Shown: positions 1-9,292 of the stretch, piece after piece
Numbering within the stretch: position 1 is the first letter of the stretch
Layout of the letters: each line of letters starts with the position of its first letter
Source: Methanosarcina sp. 2.H.T.1A.6
Lineage (GTDB): Archaea; Halobacteriota; Methanosarcinia; Methanosarcinales; Methanosarcinaceae
Direction of reading: 5' to 3'
NCBI RefSeq assembly: GCF_000979455.1
Contig: NZ_JJOY01000041.1
Span: forward strand, 31,220-95,219
Length of the DNA stretch: 64,000 nt
Translations under genes and position numbers: made by a program
The notes under the pieces: model-generated
What the model saw: only the letters and a program-made list of their open reading frames with translations
What the model was told of the DNA's origin: nothing
The model's database searches: none

Positions 1-1
1 T

Positions 2-1576
2 ATCCAGGGATATTGTTCAGAAGAAGCATGTAACTTCAGAGTTGAACAGACTTCCGAAGGCTACGAGTTGATAGGTGAGCTTCCGACCCCCACTCCGGAA
101 AAAGTGACCTTTTTTATTTCCTACGACCATTATGGCGCAGTCAAGGTCCACAGCGATGTTTCCGAATTTCATTATAAGCTGTGGGGCGAAGAATGGGAGA
201 AAACTCTGGGAAGCTTGAAGGGAAGCATTACGCTCCCTGTGGAAAACGAAAGTGATGTCCAGTACTGGATTCATCCGACCGGTTATACGCAGGCTGCGGG
301 TGTAGAACAGAATGTGCTCAATTTACAGACATCCGAAATTCCCTCAAATAAATGGTATGAGATCAGAGTTGTTTTCCCAAGAATTGAATCTCCCAATTCC
401 AGCCTGGTCCAGGTAGACAATGAAGCGGGCCTTGAAAAAATAAAATCCATTGAGAATGAATATGAAATGAAAGGCTGGATCTTAAAGGGCCTTTATAATC
501 TGGCAATTGTATTTGCGATCTTTGCCCTGGCATTTCCCTTCATCATTTATTTCAGGTATGGGAGAGAGCCAAAAATAGATTATGAGGCAATATATGAGAG
601 AGAACCTCCTACTGATTCCAGCCCTGCCGTAGTTAATGCCATAATGCAGGGGAATATAGGTACTCCTACAATGGACGGGTTTACAGCCACGGTCATGAAC
701 CTTGCTAACCTTGGTTATATTACTCTCCGCACTGTAAAATCAGAAGAAAGCAGGGCATTGGGCCTGTTCAAATCCGAATCTGAAAACATTTTAATTGAAC
801 TCGTCAGTCCGGACTCCTCCGAGATAGCTAATGGAAAGCTCCCAATATTGGAAGATTTCGAAAAAGATGTGTTCAATTTATTGAAAAAACATGCTACCGA
901 AAATAAGGTTTCCTGGGATAAACTGAAAAAGGAACTTGGAAAGGGAACCGATTTCTATCAATTTGTGCTGGCCTGGAATAAAAAAGTTGAAAAGCATATT
1001 GTAGTTGAGAAACTCTTCCGGTCCACAGGGAACACATATATGGGTATTTTCGGTGTGGCAACTATAATAGCGGCAGTTGTTTATTTTGTTGTAATTTCCA
1101 AATATTTCCCTTCAGAATCCTTTCCTCTTGCATCAAATGTGAATATACTGGTGGCTTTAGTTGTATTCTTCGGGATAATTATGATAATTTTCTCCGGGAC
1201 GTTCGAAAAGGTAATGGGCCACTGGACCCCTGAAGGAAAGCTCTATTATGAACGCTGGGATAACTTTAGAAAATATCTCACCGATTTTTCTGCTCTCAAA
1301 GAGCATCCGCCGGAATCAATAAAGATCTGGGACTCTTACCTGGTGTATGCAACTGCTCTGGGAGTCGCAGAAGAAGTCCTTAAAAACATGTCTTTAGTTG
1401 TTCCTGATGAACAGCTGAAATACAGTCACTTCTACTATGTACAACACAGTTACAGCCAGTTCGGGTCCGGTTTTGGGAGTGCCTATTCGGCATCAGCTCC
1501 ATCTTCAAGCGGAAGTGGAGGCGGTGTCGGCGGCGTGGGCGGCGGCTCAGGTGGCGGCGGCGGTGGTGCAAGATGA
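2..1576 (+). CDS. DUF2207 membrane protein, 5' end outside window
   Basis: The reading frame is open from the first complete codon of the window, so the start lies upstream and this is a C-terminal part of about 525 residues. A soluble, probably extracytoplasmic part comes first, then one membrane segment (about nt 487-555), a cytoplasmic region, and two adjacent membrane segments (about nt 1030-1200). The tail is an extreme low-complexity Ser/Gly run ending in a Gly-rich stretch. This layout, with a Gly-rich C-terminus, is typical of the DUF2207 family, whose function is unknown. A LemA protein follows 51 bp downstream in the same direction; this pairing is common in bacteria and archaea and suggests a joint membrane role. 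Family assignment is confident, function is not. Confidence 0.85.
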   Translation: MQGYCSEEACNFRVEQTSEGYELIGELPTPTPEKVTFFISYDHYGAVKVHSDVSEFHYKLWGEEWEKTLGSLKGSITLPVENESDVQYWIHPTGYTQAAGVEQNVLNLQTSEIPSNKWYEIRVVFPRIESPNSSLVQVDNEAGLEKIKSIENEYEMKGWILKGLYNLAIVFAIFALAFPFIIYFRYGREPKIDYEAIYEREPPTDSSPAVVNAIMQGNIGTPTMDGFTATVMNLANLGYITLRTVKSEESRALGLFKSESENILIELVSPDSSEIANGKLPILEDFEKDVFNLLKKHATENKVSWDKLKKELGKGTDFYQFVLAWNKKVEKHIVVEKLFRSTGNTYMGIFGVATIIAAVVYFVVISKYFPSESFPLASNVNILVALVVFFGIIMIIFSGTFEKVMGHWTPEGKLYYERWDNFRKYLTDFSALKEHPPESIKIWDSYLVYATALGVAEEVLKNMSLVVPDEQLKYSHFYYVQHSYSQFGSGFGSAYSASAPSSSGSGGGVGGVGGGSGGGGGGAR

Positions 1577-1627
1577 TGCCGTGTAAATGCCAGGTAAAGT
1601 ACTTTTGATAAGGAGATGGTGATCTAT

Positions 1628-2176
1628 ATGATAGTAGAAATTATGGTAATAGTAGTAATAATTCTGGGTTTGCTCTTCGTTATAATTTACAATGACCTTA
1701 TAAAGCAAAGAAACCGGGTAGAAAATTCCTGGGCTCAGATAGAAGTCCAGCTGAAAAGGCGTTATGACCTCATCCCCAACCTGATAGAAACGGTGAAAGG
1801 GTATGCGAAACACGAAAAAACCCTTTTGGAAAACATTACAAAAGCAAGGGCTGCAGTAATGTCTGCAAATAATGTAAATGAAACTGCAGAAGCATCCAAT
1901 TACCTCTCATCTACTCTGAAATCCCTTTTTGCAGTTGCAGAAAACTATCCGGACCTGAAGGCCAACCAGAACTTCATGCAGCTCCAGAAAGACCTCATGG
2001 AGACCGAAAACAAAATTGCCTATGCAAGACAATTTTATAATGATACCGTTATGAAATATAATATCAGTATTCAGACAATCCCTAGAAATATTGTTGCATC
2101 TTTGATGGGATTCAAGAAAAAAGATCTATTTGAAACCCTGCAAGCCGAAAGGGAAGTTCCTAAGGTCGAGTTCTAA
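1628..2176 (+). CDS. LemA family membrane protein
   Basis: About 182 residues. An N-terminal hydrophobic helix is followed at once by the LemA signature region (motif [20 protein letters not shown], then [20 protein letters not shown]) and a long helical, coiled-coil-like domain. The first ATG at 1616 overlaps the GGAG ribosome site at 1612-1615, so it cannot use that site. I prefer the in-frame ATG at 1628, 12 nt downstream of it. The gene lies just after the DUF2207 gene and ends before a perfect hairpin, so the two are probably one transcript. LemA proteins are membrane-anchored helical bundles of uncertain function. Confidence 0.88.
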   Translation: MIVEIMVIVVIILGLLFVIIYNDLIKQRNRVENSWAQIEVQLKRRYDLIPNLIETVKGYAKHEKTLLENITKARAAVMSANNVNETAEASNYLSSTLKSLFAVAENYPDLKANQNFMQLQKDLMETENKIAYARQFYNDTVMKYNISIQTIPRNIVASLMGFKKKDLFETLQAEREVPKVEF

Positions 2177-2184
2177 TAATGTAC

Positions 2185-2208
2185 ACTGGTTCAGGTTACT
2201 GAACCAGT
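2185..2208 (+). terminator. hairpin after lemA-like gene
   Basis: Perfect inverted repeat with 10-bp arms (ACTGGTTCAG / CTGAACCAGT) and a GTTA loop, 9 bp after the LemA stop codon and followed by a T-rich stretch. It is placed as a transcription end for the DUF2207-lemA unit. Confidence 0.6.
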
Positions 2209-2661
2209 TTACTAATTTTCGATTACTTTTACTTGCTGTTTTTTGTTTGTTTGTTTGTTTGTTATCAGCTTCACCGGCATTTTAATCTGTTAGGTTCTTA
2301 CACGTATCCCGGTCTTTTCATTTTCTGGTTTTTAGAAACGACATGATATAGCTAATATTGTTACGACGAGGCAGAGTTCTGGATTCAAAAATTTGAATTA
2401 AGAAGAGAAACGAAGAATCTTAAAAGTGCAGGTGGTATGCAGTCAATAGGTTAATATTATCCAAGGGCAAGCTGGAACGGCATCTTTCATATCTTTTGTC
2501 CCGCGCCGCTCCCCCGCCTGGGCCGTTGGGCTTCGATCAAATTAAAGCGTAATCTTCATCCGCACTGGGAAAATTAGATCTCAAAATATCAACCCTCCGT
2601 AGTGGATTAACAGAGTATAAGGTATAATAAAAATTGGAAAAATAAAAAGTGGAGCCGAAAA
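2209..2661. other. intergenic region with TTTG microsatellite
   Basis: No convincing gene is seen. At about 2242-2263 there is a run of five TTTG units. The segment just before the helicase (2600-2655) is AT-rich and should contain its promoter. Confidence 0.5.
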
Positions 2662-5400
2662 ATGGAGATTTCCCGCCTGCTGAATGAAATAAAAGCTTCC
2701 AGCCGATATGAAAACCAGATAGTTCATATTGAAGAAAAACCTGCAAGGGACGCCCTTTATTCACCTCTTGAGCTGAAGGAGCAGGTAAAAACTGCCCTTT
2801 CAGGCATTGGAATCGAATCTTTATACTCCCATCAGGCTGAAGCGATCGAAAAGATCCGGGAAGGAAAAGACATAGTGCTCTGCACAAGCACGGCAAGCGG
2901 AAAGTCCCTTACTTACATGATCCCTATTTTTGAAACTGTCATGAAAGACCCTGAGGCTACTGCCCTTTATATATCTCCCCTCAATGCCCTTGTAAACGAC
3001 CAGTTAAAAGCCTTCCTTGAATTTGAAGGGGCACTGAATTCCGGAGCAGGCATAGCCCGTTATACTGGCGCCCTGACTGCAGCCCAGAAGAGAGAAATCA
3101 GGGAAGGGCAGACTAATATTGTTTTCACAAACCCTGAAATGGTACACATGAGCTTCCTTGCCTGGCACCATCTCTGGAGACGCTTTTTTTCAAACCTCAA
3201 ATTCATTGTTGTTGACGAGAGCCATTACTACAGGGGAGTTATAGGAAGTAATATGGCAAACGTGCTCCGAAGGCTTCTCCGGACTGCCGAACACTATGGA
3301 GCTTCCCCGCAGTTTATCTGCTGTTCGGCAACTATAGGCAACCCGAAAGAGCATACCGAAACCCTGCTGGGAAGGGAAGCAGAAGTAGTTGAGAATAACG
3401 GCTCTTCACACGGCCCCCAGAAATTTGTGTTCTGGAACCCCCCTCTTTACCTGAATGGAAGGGGGAGTACAGTCAGAAAAAGCAGTTTTTCCGAAACCTC
3501 AACCCTTTTTACGCGGGCAGTCCAGGCGGGGCTCCAGACCCTTGCATTTACGCGGTCAAGGCAGGGAGTGGAGCGCATGTATAAGAGCTGCAGGGAACTT
3601 TTGAGGGAACGCGGCCTCGCTTCCGCTGTCTGTTCTTACAGGAGCGGCTATTTTGACAGGGAGAGGGAAGAGATCGAAAAGAAAATGAATTCGGGAGAAC
3701 TCAGGGGCGTCATTTCCACAAATGCCCTTGAACTCGGGATAGATATAGGAGGGCTTGATGCCTGCATTCTTGACGGCTATCCAGGCACGGTTATGAGCGC
3801 AAGGCAGCAGGCAGGCAGGGCAGGCAGGAGCGGAAACGAAAGCCTTGTCCTTATGGTAGCCGGCACAAATGCCCTTGACCAGTATTATATGAGAAACCCG
3901 GACGACTTTTTTGCAAGAAGCAGCGAAAATGCAGTACTTAACCCTAAAAACCCCTATATCCTTGCAGGGCACCTGCTCTGCGCAGCAAAAGAAATTCCTC
4001 TCAGGGTATCCGATGAAAAGTACTTTGGGAAAGGGTATCCAAGAGTTGTTGAGCTTCTGGAAGCCGAAGGGCTGCTTGCAGGCAGTGACCTGAAGTATTC
4101 CACTGACCCTTTCCCTTACAAACAAGTCTCCCTGAGAGGGATAGATAATAATACTTACTCTCTTCTTGCTTTTGAAGGGGAAAAGAGCTTTCCTATTGAA
4201 AAGGACATAGAGGAGACCCTGGCTTTCCGGGAGTGCCATCCGGGTGCGGTCTACATACACAGGGGAGAACCTTTCTACATAAACAGGGTCGACCACGAGA
4301 AAAAGGAAATCCATGCCGTAAAGACGCACGACAACTACTACACAAAACCCATGATAGATTCCTCGGTCTTGGTGCGGGAGACATATGCGGTAAAACCTCT
4401 CCGGCACGCTCCCGAGGTGGAGGTGGGGCTTGGAGACGTGGAGGTAACGGACACGATCATAGGGTACAGGAAAATCCGGACCCACAGCGACGAGACCATG
4501 AGTGCCCATGACCTTGAGATGCCTCCGATAACCCTTCAGACAGTTGCTCTCTGGCTTAAACTCCCAAACAGGCTGCAGGAGCTGATCGAAGAGCACAAGC
4601 TCGATTTTGCAGGCGGGATCCATGCTGTTGAGCATGCGATGATTTCCATGTACCCTCTGCACCTGCTTGTGGACAGGAGCGATGTGGGAGGGGTTTCAAC
4701 TCCTTCCCATCCCGACCTCGGAGGCAAAAGCGGGATCTTCATCTACGACGGGCACAGGGGAGGAGTCGGGTACGCTGAAAAAGGCTATGACCTGATTGAA
4801 GAGGTCCTCGACGGCACCTTAAAAGCCATTGAAAGCTGCCCCTGCGAAAGCGGCTGCCCTGGCTGTATCCAGTCCCCCAAGTGCGGAAACAACAACGAAC
4901 CCCTTGACAAGCACGCTGCAGTCATGCTTCTGCACGAACTCCTGGGAAAAGCCCCCTACATCCCCCCTGAGAAAAAAGAAAGGCACCTCTCTGAAGCCAT
5001 AGCCCTGAGGCAGATCCCGGAAAAAAAGGACTCAGGGGATGCCCTTGACAGGGTCAGGAGGCAGCTCAGGCGGGAGACCATAAAACAGGATCCGCAGGAA
5101 GGACAGGAGAAAAAGGAAAAGACCTTCATTGCCACGGACGAAAATGGGGGAATGCTTGGAGTCATCTCGGCTCCTTCCCCGGAAAAGGCTGCAGCAAAAA
5201 CCTTTCACCACAAACTCGCAGGGCAAAAGGAAGCTACGAGAGAAAAGCCCATTGATATCCGGGTCAGGGACCTTGGGGCAGGCAGCGACTACCACTTCAA
5301 GGTCTGGACCGAGCTTTTCAAAAGCACAGAAAATGGCGCATCTGATACGGAAGAACAGAAAAAGGCTGTGAGGAAACTGGTTATTAGAAGAATGAACTGA
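2662..5400 (+). CDS. MrfA/Hrq1-type DEAD/DEAH-box helicase with DUF1998 cysteine domain
   Basis: 912-residue superfamily 2 helicase. Visible motifs are Walker A CTSTASGKS (about residue 74), the Walker B/motif II box VVDESHYY (about 187), motif III CCSAT (about 219) and motif VI QQAGRAGRSG (about 376). Near residue 727 a four-cysteine cluster (CPCESGCPGCIQSPKCG) matches the zinc site of the DUF1998 domain in MrfA (YprA) and fungal Hrq1, DNA-repair helicases acting 3'-5' on crosslink damage. A charged extension of about 150 residues follows the cysteine domain and is longer than in typical MrfA. No MrfB-like exonuclease gene lies beside it. The ATG start is preceded by a purine-rich leader. 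Confidence 0.88.
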   Translation: MEISRLLNEIKASSRYENQIVHIEEKPARDALYSPLELKEQVKTALSGIGIESLYSHQAEAIEKIREGKDIVLCTSTASGKSLTYMIPIFETVMKDPEATALYISPLNALVNDQLKAFLEFEGALNSGAGIARYTGALTAAQKREIREGQTNIVFTNPEMVHMSFLAWHHLWRRFFSNLKFIVVDESHYYRGVIGSNMANVLRRLLRTAEHYGASPQFICCSATIGNPKEHTETLLGREAEVVENNGSSHGPQKFVFWNPPLYLNGRGSTVRKSSFSETSTLFTRAVQAGLQTLAFTRSRQGVERMYKSCRELLRERGLASAVCSYRSGYFDREREEIEKKMNSGELRGVISTNALELGIDIGGLDACILDGYPGTVMSARQQAGRAGRSGNESLVLMVAGTNALDQYYMRNPDDFFARSSENAVLNPKNPYILAGHLLCAAKEIPLRVSDEKYFGKGYPRVVELLEAEGLLAGSDLKYSTDPFPYKQVSLRGIDNNTYSLLAFEGEKSFPIEKDIEETLAFRECHPGAVYIHRGEPFYINRVDHEKKEIHAVKTHDNYYTKPMIDSSVLVRETYAVKPLRHAPEVEVGLGDVEVTDTIIGYRKIRTHSDETMSAHDLEMPPITLQTVALWLKLPNRLQELIEEHKLDFAGGIHAVEHAMISMYPLHLLVDRSDVGGVSTPSHPDLGGKSGIFIYDGHRGGVGYAEKGYDLIEEVLDGTLKAIESCPCESGCPGCIQSPKCGNNNEPLDKHAAVMLLHELLGKAPYIPPEKKERHLSEAIALRQIPEKKDSGDALDRVRRQLRRETIKQDPQEGQEKKEKTFIATDENGGMLGVISAPSPEKAAAKTFHHKLAGQKEATREKPIDIRVRDLGAGSDYHFKVWTELFKSTENGASDTEEQKKAVRKLVIRRMN

Positions 5401-5610
5401 GGAAAGGAATAATTTTCAGACTCTTTGACCTTCCTCATTTCAGGCCAAATTTCAAATAAGATTTCATCAACCCTCTGCCTCTTATCAATATTAATGACCT
5501 GAACTAACATCCCGGACTGTTAGCTGATAACTTAAAATCTCCATTCGGATTATTTTTAATTGCATGTTTATTACAGTTCCGGTGGGCCCTGATTAACCGT
5601 ATATACTATT

Positions 5611-5670
5611 CAGAAAATCTCCGATTTCCTGAGATCCCGAGGTGCGACTCGGGTAGCGCAACTCGGGCGA
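5611..5670. repeat. dispersed CTCGGG-type repeat, copy a
   Basis: Contains the series CAGAAAATCTCCGATTTCCT, GAGATCCCGA and CAACTCGGGC that recurs at 14.5, 14.9, 15.06 and 59.2 kb in this window. The CCCGAG...CTCGGG pairs can fold into a hairpin. It is a member of a dispersed intergenic family. Confidence 0.6.
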
Positions 5671-5817
5671 TAGAAGATATTTCAAAGAGACTTTGGGACA
5701 AGCATATACTTTTTACATATATTTTAGTGGATGGCTGAAAGTTTTTTATATTGAGAGTTACATATAGTTAGGTAGTGGGAAAGAATATTAAAATAGTGGG
5801 AAAAGGAGGAGGATTAT

Positions 5818-5901
5818 TTGCAAAAGTTGTTTTTTCTGATGGTGTTTACCTGCCTATTTATGGCCTTTATGCTTGCACTTTCGTTCGTCAATTTCCAGTG
5901 A
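5818..5901 (+). CDS. candidate 27-residue membrane micropeptide
   Basis: A TTG codon lies 6-8 nt after a very strong ribosome-binding site (AAGGAGGAGG at about 5803-5812) and opens a 27-codon frame. The peptide is one hydrophobic helix (MQKLFFLMVFTCLFMAFMLA at its start) closed by a TGA at 5899. A TATA-like element lies near 5741. The frame is far too short for statistical support; the argument rests on the strong ribosome site and single-helix hydrophobicity. It could be a leader peptide or a single-pass membrane peptide, and no family is recognised. Confidence 0.35.
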   Translation: MQKLFFLMVFTCLFMAFMLALSFVNFQ

Positions 5902-6117
5902 TTGATCAGTACACTGGTAACCACTGGTAACTGAAATATGAACATAAAGCCTGTCAATGGAAGGGTCTCAGCGTAGATACTGTCCTGAATCCTGTGGAAT
6001 GCTTGAAGAAAGTAACCTGCGGGTACTCACGGGCACAACTTCTACATCCCGAATACGGCATGATACGGCTTTTTGCCGAAGAATCTCGAGACTATATTCA
6101 TCGGAGGCAGGTGTAGC

Positions 6118-6246
6118 ATGGAGGTGGGTGTAAATATAAACAGGAAATATAATAATATGCTAAAAACGGTGGGGAATTTACAGAATTTCGTAAAGAAATT
6201 TATATTCAAAATCTTAAAGAAATTCACAGGTTATTCCGGTGCTTAA
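6118..6246 (+). CDS. candidate 42-residue basic amphipathic peptide
   Basis: ATG preceded by GGAGG and AGGTG at 6102-6112 opens a 42-codon frame ending 26 bp before the FAD-dependent oxidoreductase gene. The second half (NLQNFVKKFIFKILKKFTGY) is a strongly basic amphipathic helix. Spacing suggests co-transcription with the downstream gene. No homologue is recognised, and a chance frame cannot be excluded. Confidence 0.35.
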   Translation: MEVGVNINRKYNNMLKTVGNLQNFVKKFIFKILKKFTGYSGA

Positions 6247-6272
6247 CGTTCAAAACTCCAGGGGAGTTACCC

Positions 6273-7709
6273 ATGGGTGACGAAAACCAGGCTGTAGAAA
6301 AAGAAAAGATAGACTCTGCATATGATGTCATAATCATAGGGGCAGGGCCAGCGGGGATGTTTGCAGCTTACGAGCTTGCAGCCGGGAAGCTGAAAATTCT
6401 TGTTATTGATATGGGCAGGGACATTGATAAACGCCTGTGCCCCATGAAAACCCAGAGCTACTGCATGCACTGCACTCCATGTGAGATCATGTGCGGGGTT
6501 GGGGGCTGCGGGACGTTTTCTGACGGGACCCTGAACCTGCGGCCTGACATAGGAGGAGACCTTGCAGCCCTGACCGGAGACCAGACAGAGGCCTGGAAAC
6601 TGGTGGAAAGGGTTGATAAAGTTTTCCTTAAATTCGGAGCGCCTCAGGGTGCCCTCCTTACCGAAGGCCCGGAAATAGAGGAGTTAAAACGCAGGGCTGC
6701 CTCGGTCGGAGCCCGGTTTATAGAGATAAAGCAGCGGCATATAGGTTCGGACAATGCTCCTGTAGTCATAGGATGCTTCAAACAGGACCTTGTTGATAAA
6801 GGTGTGGATTTCCTGATTGAGACCGAAGTCCAGGACCTGCTTGTTGAAGGCGGAACGTGCAAAGGAGTTATACTCTCAGGCGGAAGAGTTGTCCGTGCGC
6901 GTTACGTGCTCCTGTCGCCTGGAAGAAGGGGCTGCAACTGGGTCTCGGAAATGATTGAAAAACATGATCTTGAAGCCCGTTACGGAGGGATTGACATAGG
7001 AGTCAGGGTGGAAGTCCCTGCAATTATTATGGACCCTGTAACGAAAATCAACCGGGATCCCAAGTTCCATATACAGAGCCGCCGCTATGATGACTTTGTC
7101 AGGACTTTCTGCACCAACATGCGCGGTTTTGTCGTAAAGGAAGAATATGAAGACTTTATTGCAACCAACGGCCATTCGATGGCAAACACGGAATCCGAAA
7201 ACACCAATTTCGCTTTCCTCGTCCATATCGAACTGACCGAGCCCATGGAAAACACAACCAAATACGCCCGTTCAATCGCAAAACTCGCAACAACGATCGG
7301 CGGAGGAAAACCTGTCCTCCAGCGCATGGGCGACCTCAGGCGCGGACGCCGTTCTACAAAAGAGCGCCTTGCCAAAAACCTGGTTATAAACACATTAAAA
7401 GATGTCACACCCGGCGATATCTCAATGGCTCTCCCGCACAGGATAGTCATGGACATAATCGAAGGCCTTGAGACTTTAAACGAGATCATTCCCGGCGTTG
7501 CCTCGGACTCAACCCTGCTTTACGCCCCTGAAGTCAAGTTCTACGCCATGCATCTGAAAGTCGACCGCCAGATGGAAACCAGTATCATAAACCTCTTTGC
7601 AGCAGGAGACGGAGCAGGGCTCTCAAGGGACATAGTCAATGCCGCTGCAACCGGAATCATGGCTGCAGAAGGGATTATAAAAAAGGTAAAGGAAGATCAA
7701 AAAAGGTAA
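6273..7709 (+). CDS. FAD-dependent oxidoreductase, COG2509-like
   Basis: 478 residues. The N-terminal dinucleotide-binding motif is YDVIIIGAGPAGMFAAYELA (about residues 17-36). A cysteine cluster follows at about residues 56-80 (CPMKTQSYCMHC, CEIMCGVGGCG). The C-terminal FAD-contact motif is NLFAAGDGAGLSRDIVNAAA. This matches the uncharacterised FAD-dependent dehydrogenase family COG2509, found widely in anaerobes; the substrate is unknown. The start ATG follows GGGGAG by about 7 nt. After the stop an 18-bp tail of the coding sequence is repeated (AAATCAAAAAAGGTAACAGA twice), a small local duplication. Confidence 0.82.
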   Translation: MGDENQAVEKEKIDSAYDVIIIGAGPAGMFAAYELAAGKLKILVIDMGRDIDKRLCPMKTQSYCMHCTPCEIMCGVGGCGTFSDGTLNLRPDIGGDLAALTGDQTEAWKLVERVDKVFLKFGAPQGALLTEGPEIEELKRRAASVGARFIEIKQRHIGSDNAPVVIGCFKQDLVDKGVDFLIETEVQDLLVEGGTCKGVILSGGRVVRARYVLLSPGRRGCNWVSEMIEKHDLEARYGGIDIGVRVEVPAIIMDPVTKINRDPKFHIQSRRYDDFVRTFCTNMRGFVVKEEYEDFIATNGHSMANTESENTNFAFLVHIELTEPMENTTKYARSIAKLATTIGGGKPVLQRMGDLRRGRRSTKERLAKNLVINTLKDVTPGDISMALPHRIVMDIIEGLETLNEIIPGVASDSTLLYAPEVKFYAMHLKVDRQMETSIINLFAAGDGAGLSRDIVNAAATGIMAAEGIIKKVKEDQKR

Positions 7710-7762
7710 CAGAAAATCAAAAAAGGTAACAGAAGACACAAAAACAAATTGTAGATTCTAAG

Positions 7763-8280
7763 GATTGAAAAATGACTAAGAAAATATTTTAGTTTTTGTT
7801 TTGTTATAATTTTGCTTTAAAAGAGGTTGCGTTCCCATCTCAAAAACCTGGAAATTCCGAAAGGAGTTAAAAGATTTAACTTTTTAACTTTTTGTTTGGG
7901 AAGAGTGTTGAGGTATTTGACTTGGGGGGTGAGAGTTTTTCGTTTTTTAATTTTAGTGTGGGGTAAATCTTTTTGGAGTAGGTGTTTGTTTGCTAGTGGG
8001 GTGTTCAATTGATGAGAACGCAATTCATACTATGCATCTGGGGTATATATTATTTTTAATGTATAATCGCGACGCAGTAATGTAATCATTAGTGAATTAG
8101 AATAATTCAGGGGCAAATAATCTAATGTTAGGTCAGTAATATAACAGACTCTAAAATAACAATATCTAAAAATTAAAAAATTGATCAACAGTGATCATAC
8201 CTGCAAGAATTTCAAAAATACACGAAATTTAATAGTAAAAGTAGGAACGGCACTGAAAATTACTTACCTTCTAACGTGAT
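7763..8280. repeat. long non-coding repeat, unit 1
   Basis: First of two tandem units. A core (7763-8092) is followed by a diverged middle and a conserved tail (8195-8280). Inside the core, TTGCGTTCCCATCT at 7827 and its imperfect reverse complement AATTGATGAGAACGCAAT at 8007 form inverted ends of a segment of about 197 bp. A short frame inside (7827-8012) is broken by indels in unit 2, so the unit is judged non-coding. Near its end lies a TATA-like GTATATATTATT. Confidence 0.75.
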
Positions 8281-8282
8281 AA

Positions 8283-8827
8283 GATTGAAAAATGACTAAA
8301 AAAATATTTTAGTTTTTGTTTTATTAGTTTTTGTTTTATTAGTTTTTGTTTTGTTATTATTTTGCTTTAAAAGAGGTTGCGTTCCCATCTCAAAAACCTG
8401 GGAAATTCCGAAAGGAGTAAAAAGATTTAACTTTTTAACTTTTGTTTGGGAAGAGGGTTGAGGTATTTGACTTGTGGGGTGAGAGTTTTTCGTTTTTTAA
8501 TTTTAGTGTGGGGTAAATCTTTTTGGAGTAGGTGTTTGTTTGCTAGTGGGGTGTTCAATTGATGAGAACGCAATTCATACTATGCATCTGGAGTATATAT
8601 TATTTTTAATGTATAATCGCGACGCAGGAATATAATCATTAGAGAACCCGGATAACTGTTAGTTTGATAGTTTAATGTTAATCGTTAGTATAATCTAATT
8701 TAAAAGTCACAAAAAAAGGTAAAAGGGTGCTGAAAAGTCGTCATGCCTGCAAGAATTGAAAAAACACAAGAGATTTAATAGTTAAAGTAGTGAACTACAC
8801 TGAAAATTACTTACCGTTTAATGTGAT
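8283..8827. repeat. long non-coding repeat, unit 2
   Basis: Second tandem unit. Its core (8283-8642) is nearly identical to unit 1 apart from an extra run of AGTTTTTGTTTT-type units near the start and a few indels. The middle (8643-8740) is diverged, and the tail (8741-8827) again matches. The inner inverted ends are at about 8367 and 8557-8574. The unit ends just before the hsdR relic. Confidence 0.75.
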
Positions 8828-8852
8828 TGTGAATTCTGCAGGATGACTGTAA

Positions 8853-9071
8853 ATGGAAGAAGCCGATAAAAAAAAGATGAGTGAACGGGATATCTGCTCG
8901 AAATTTATCACACCTGCGATCAAACAGGCTAACTGGGTAGACCGCCAAATCCGGGAAGAGGTGAAACTTACAAACGGCAGGATCATTGCAAGTCTATTCC
9001 AAAACCAAACCATGCACATAAAAGAATTCGCTCCCGAAAAAGCCTGTTGTGCCAACCAAACAGAAACCTAA
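8853..9071 (+). pseudogene. hsdR: type I restriction HsdR N-terminal relic
   Basis: A 72-residue frame whose first 45 residues (MSERDICSKFITPAIKQANW, then REEVKLTNGRI) match the beginning of EcoEI-type HsdR subunits, which run to 800-1000 residues. After NGRII the similarity stops and the frame ends. The nuclease and translocase domains are absent, so this is the head of a deleted gene. The hsdM tail follows almost directly, so a large deletion removed most of both genes. Confidence 0.7.
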
Positions 9072-9080
9072 CAAGCCTGA

Positions 9081-9227
9081 AAAATCAAAGTCGAAGATAT
9101 AATCACCAGCAACTACAACCTCAACATTAAAAACCCCAACACAATGGAAAACGATCACGGTGACCCTGAAGAACTTCTTGCTGAATACAAAGCCCTGCTC
9201 GACGAAATATCAGATAACGGGACATGA
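9081..9227 (+). pseudogene. hsdM: type I restriction HsdM C-terminal relic
   Basis: The frame ending at TGA 9225-9227 reads KVEDIITSNYNLNIKNPNTM, then DHGDPEELLAEYKALLDEIS. This is the characteristic C-terminus of EcoEI-type HsdM methyltransferase subunits (consensus NYNLDxKNP...DHGDPExLLAEY). The catalytic part is missing and a stop codon (9078) lies just upstream in this frame. It is the second piece of a deleted hsdR-hsdM-hsdS operon. Confidence 0.7.
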
Positions 9228-9292
9228 CTTCAGGAAGAACTTATAAATGCTTTTATCTATAATTAAACTTTATAATAGAGTGAGGTTTAGAT

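Noticed and set aside
3556..4662. Long antisense frame of 368 codons on the minus strand
   Set aside because: Lies inside the helicase gene on the opposite strand; composition is Cys/His/Arg-rich shadow sequence with no motif.
5957..6133. Frame of about 57 codons beginning MEGSQRRYCPESCG
   Set aside because: No good ribosome site and overlaps the better candidate at 6118; composition is not convincing.
7827..8012. Frame of 61 codons in repeat unit 1
   Set aside because: The corresponding part of unit 2 has indels that break the frame, so it is not under coding selection.
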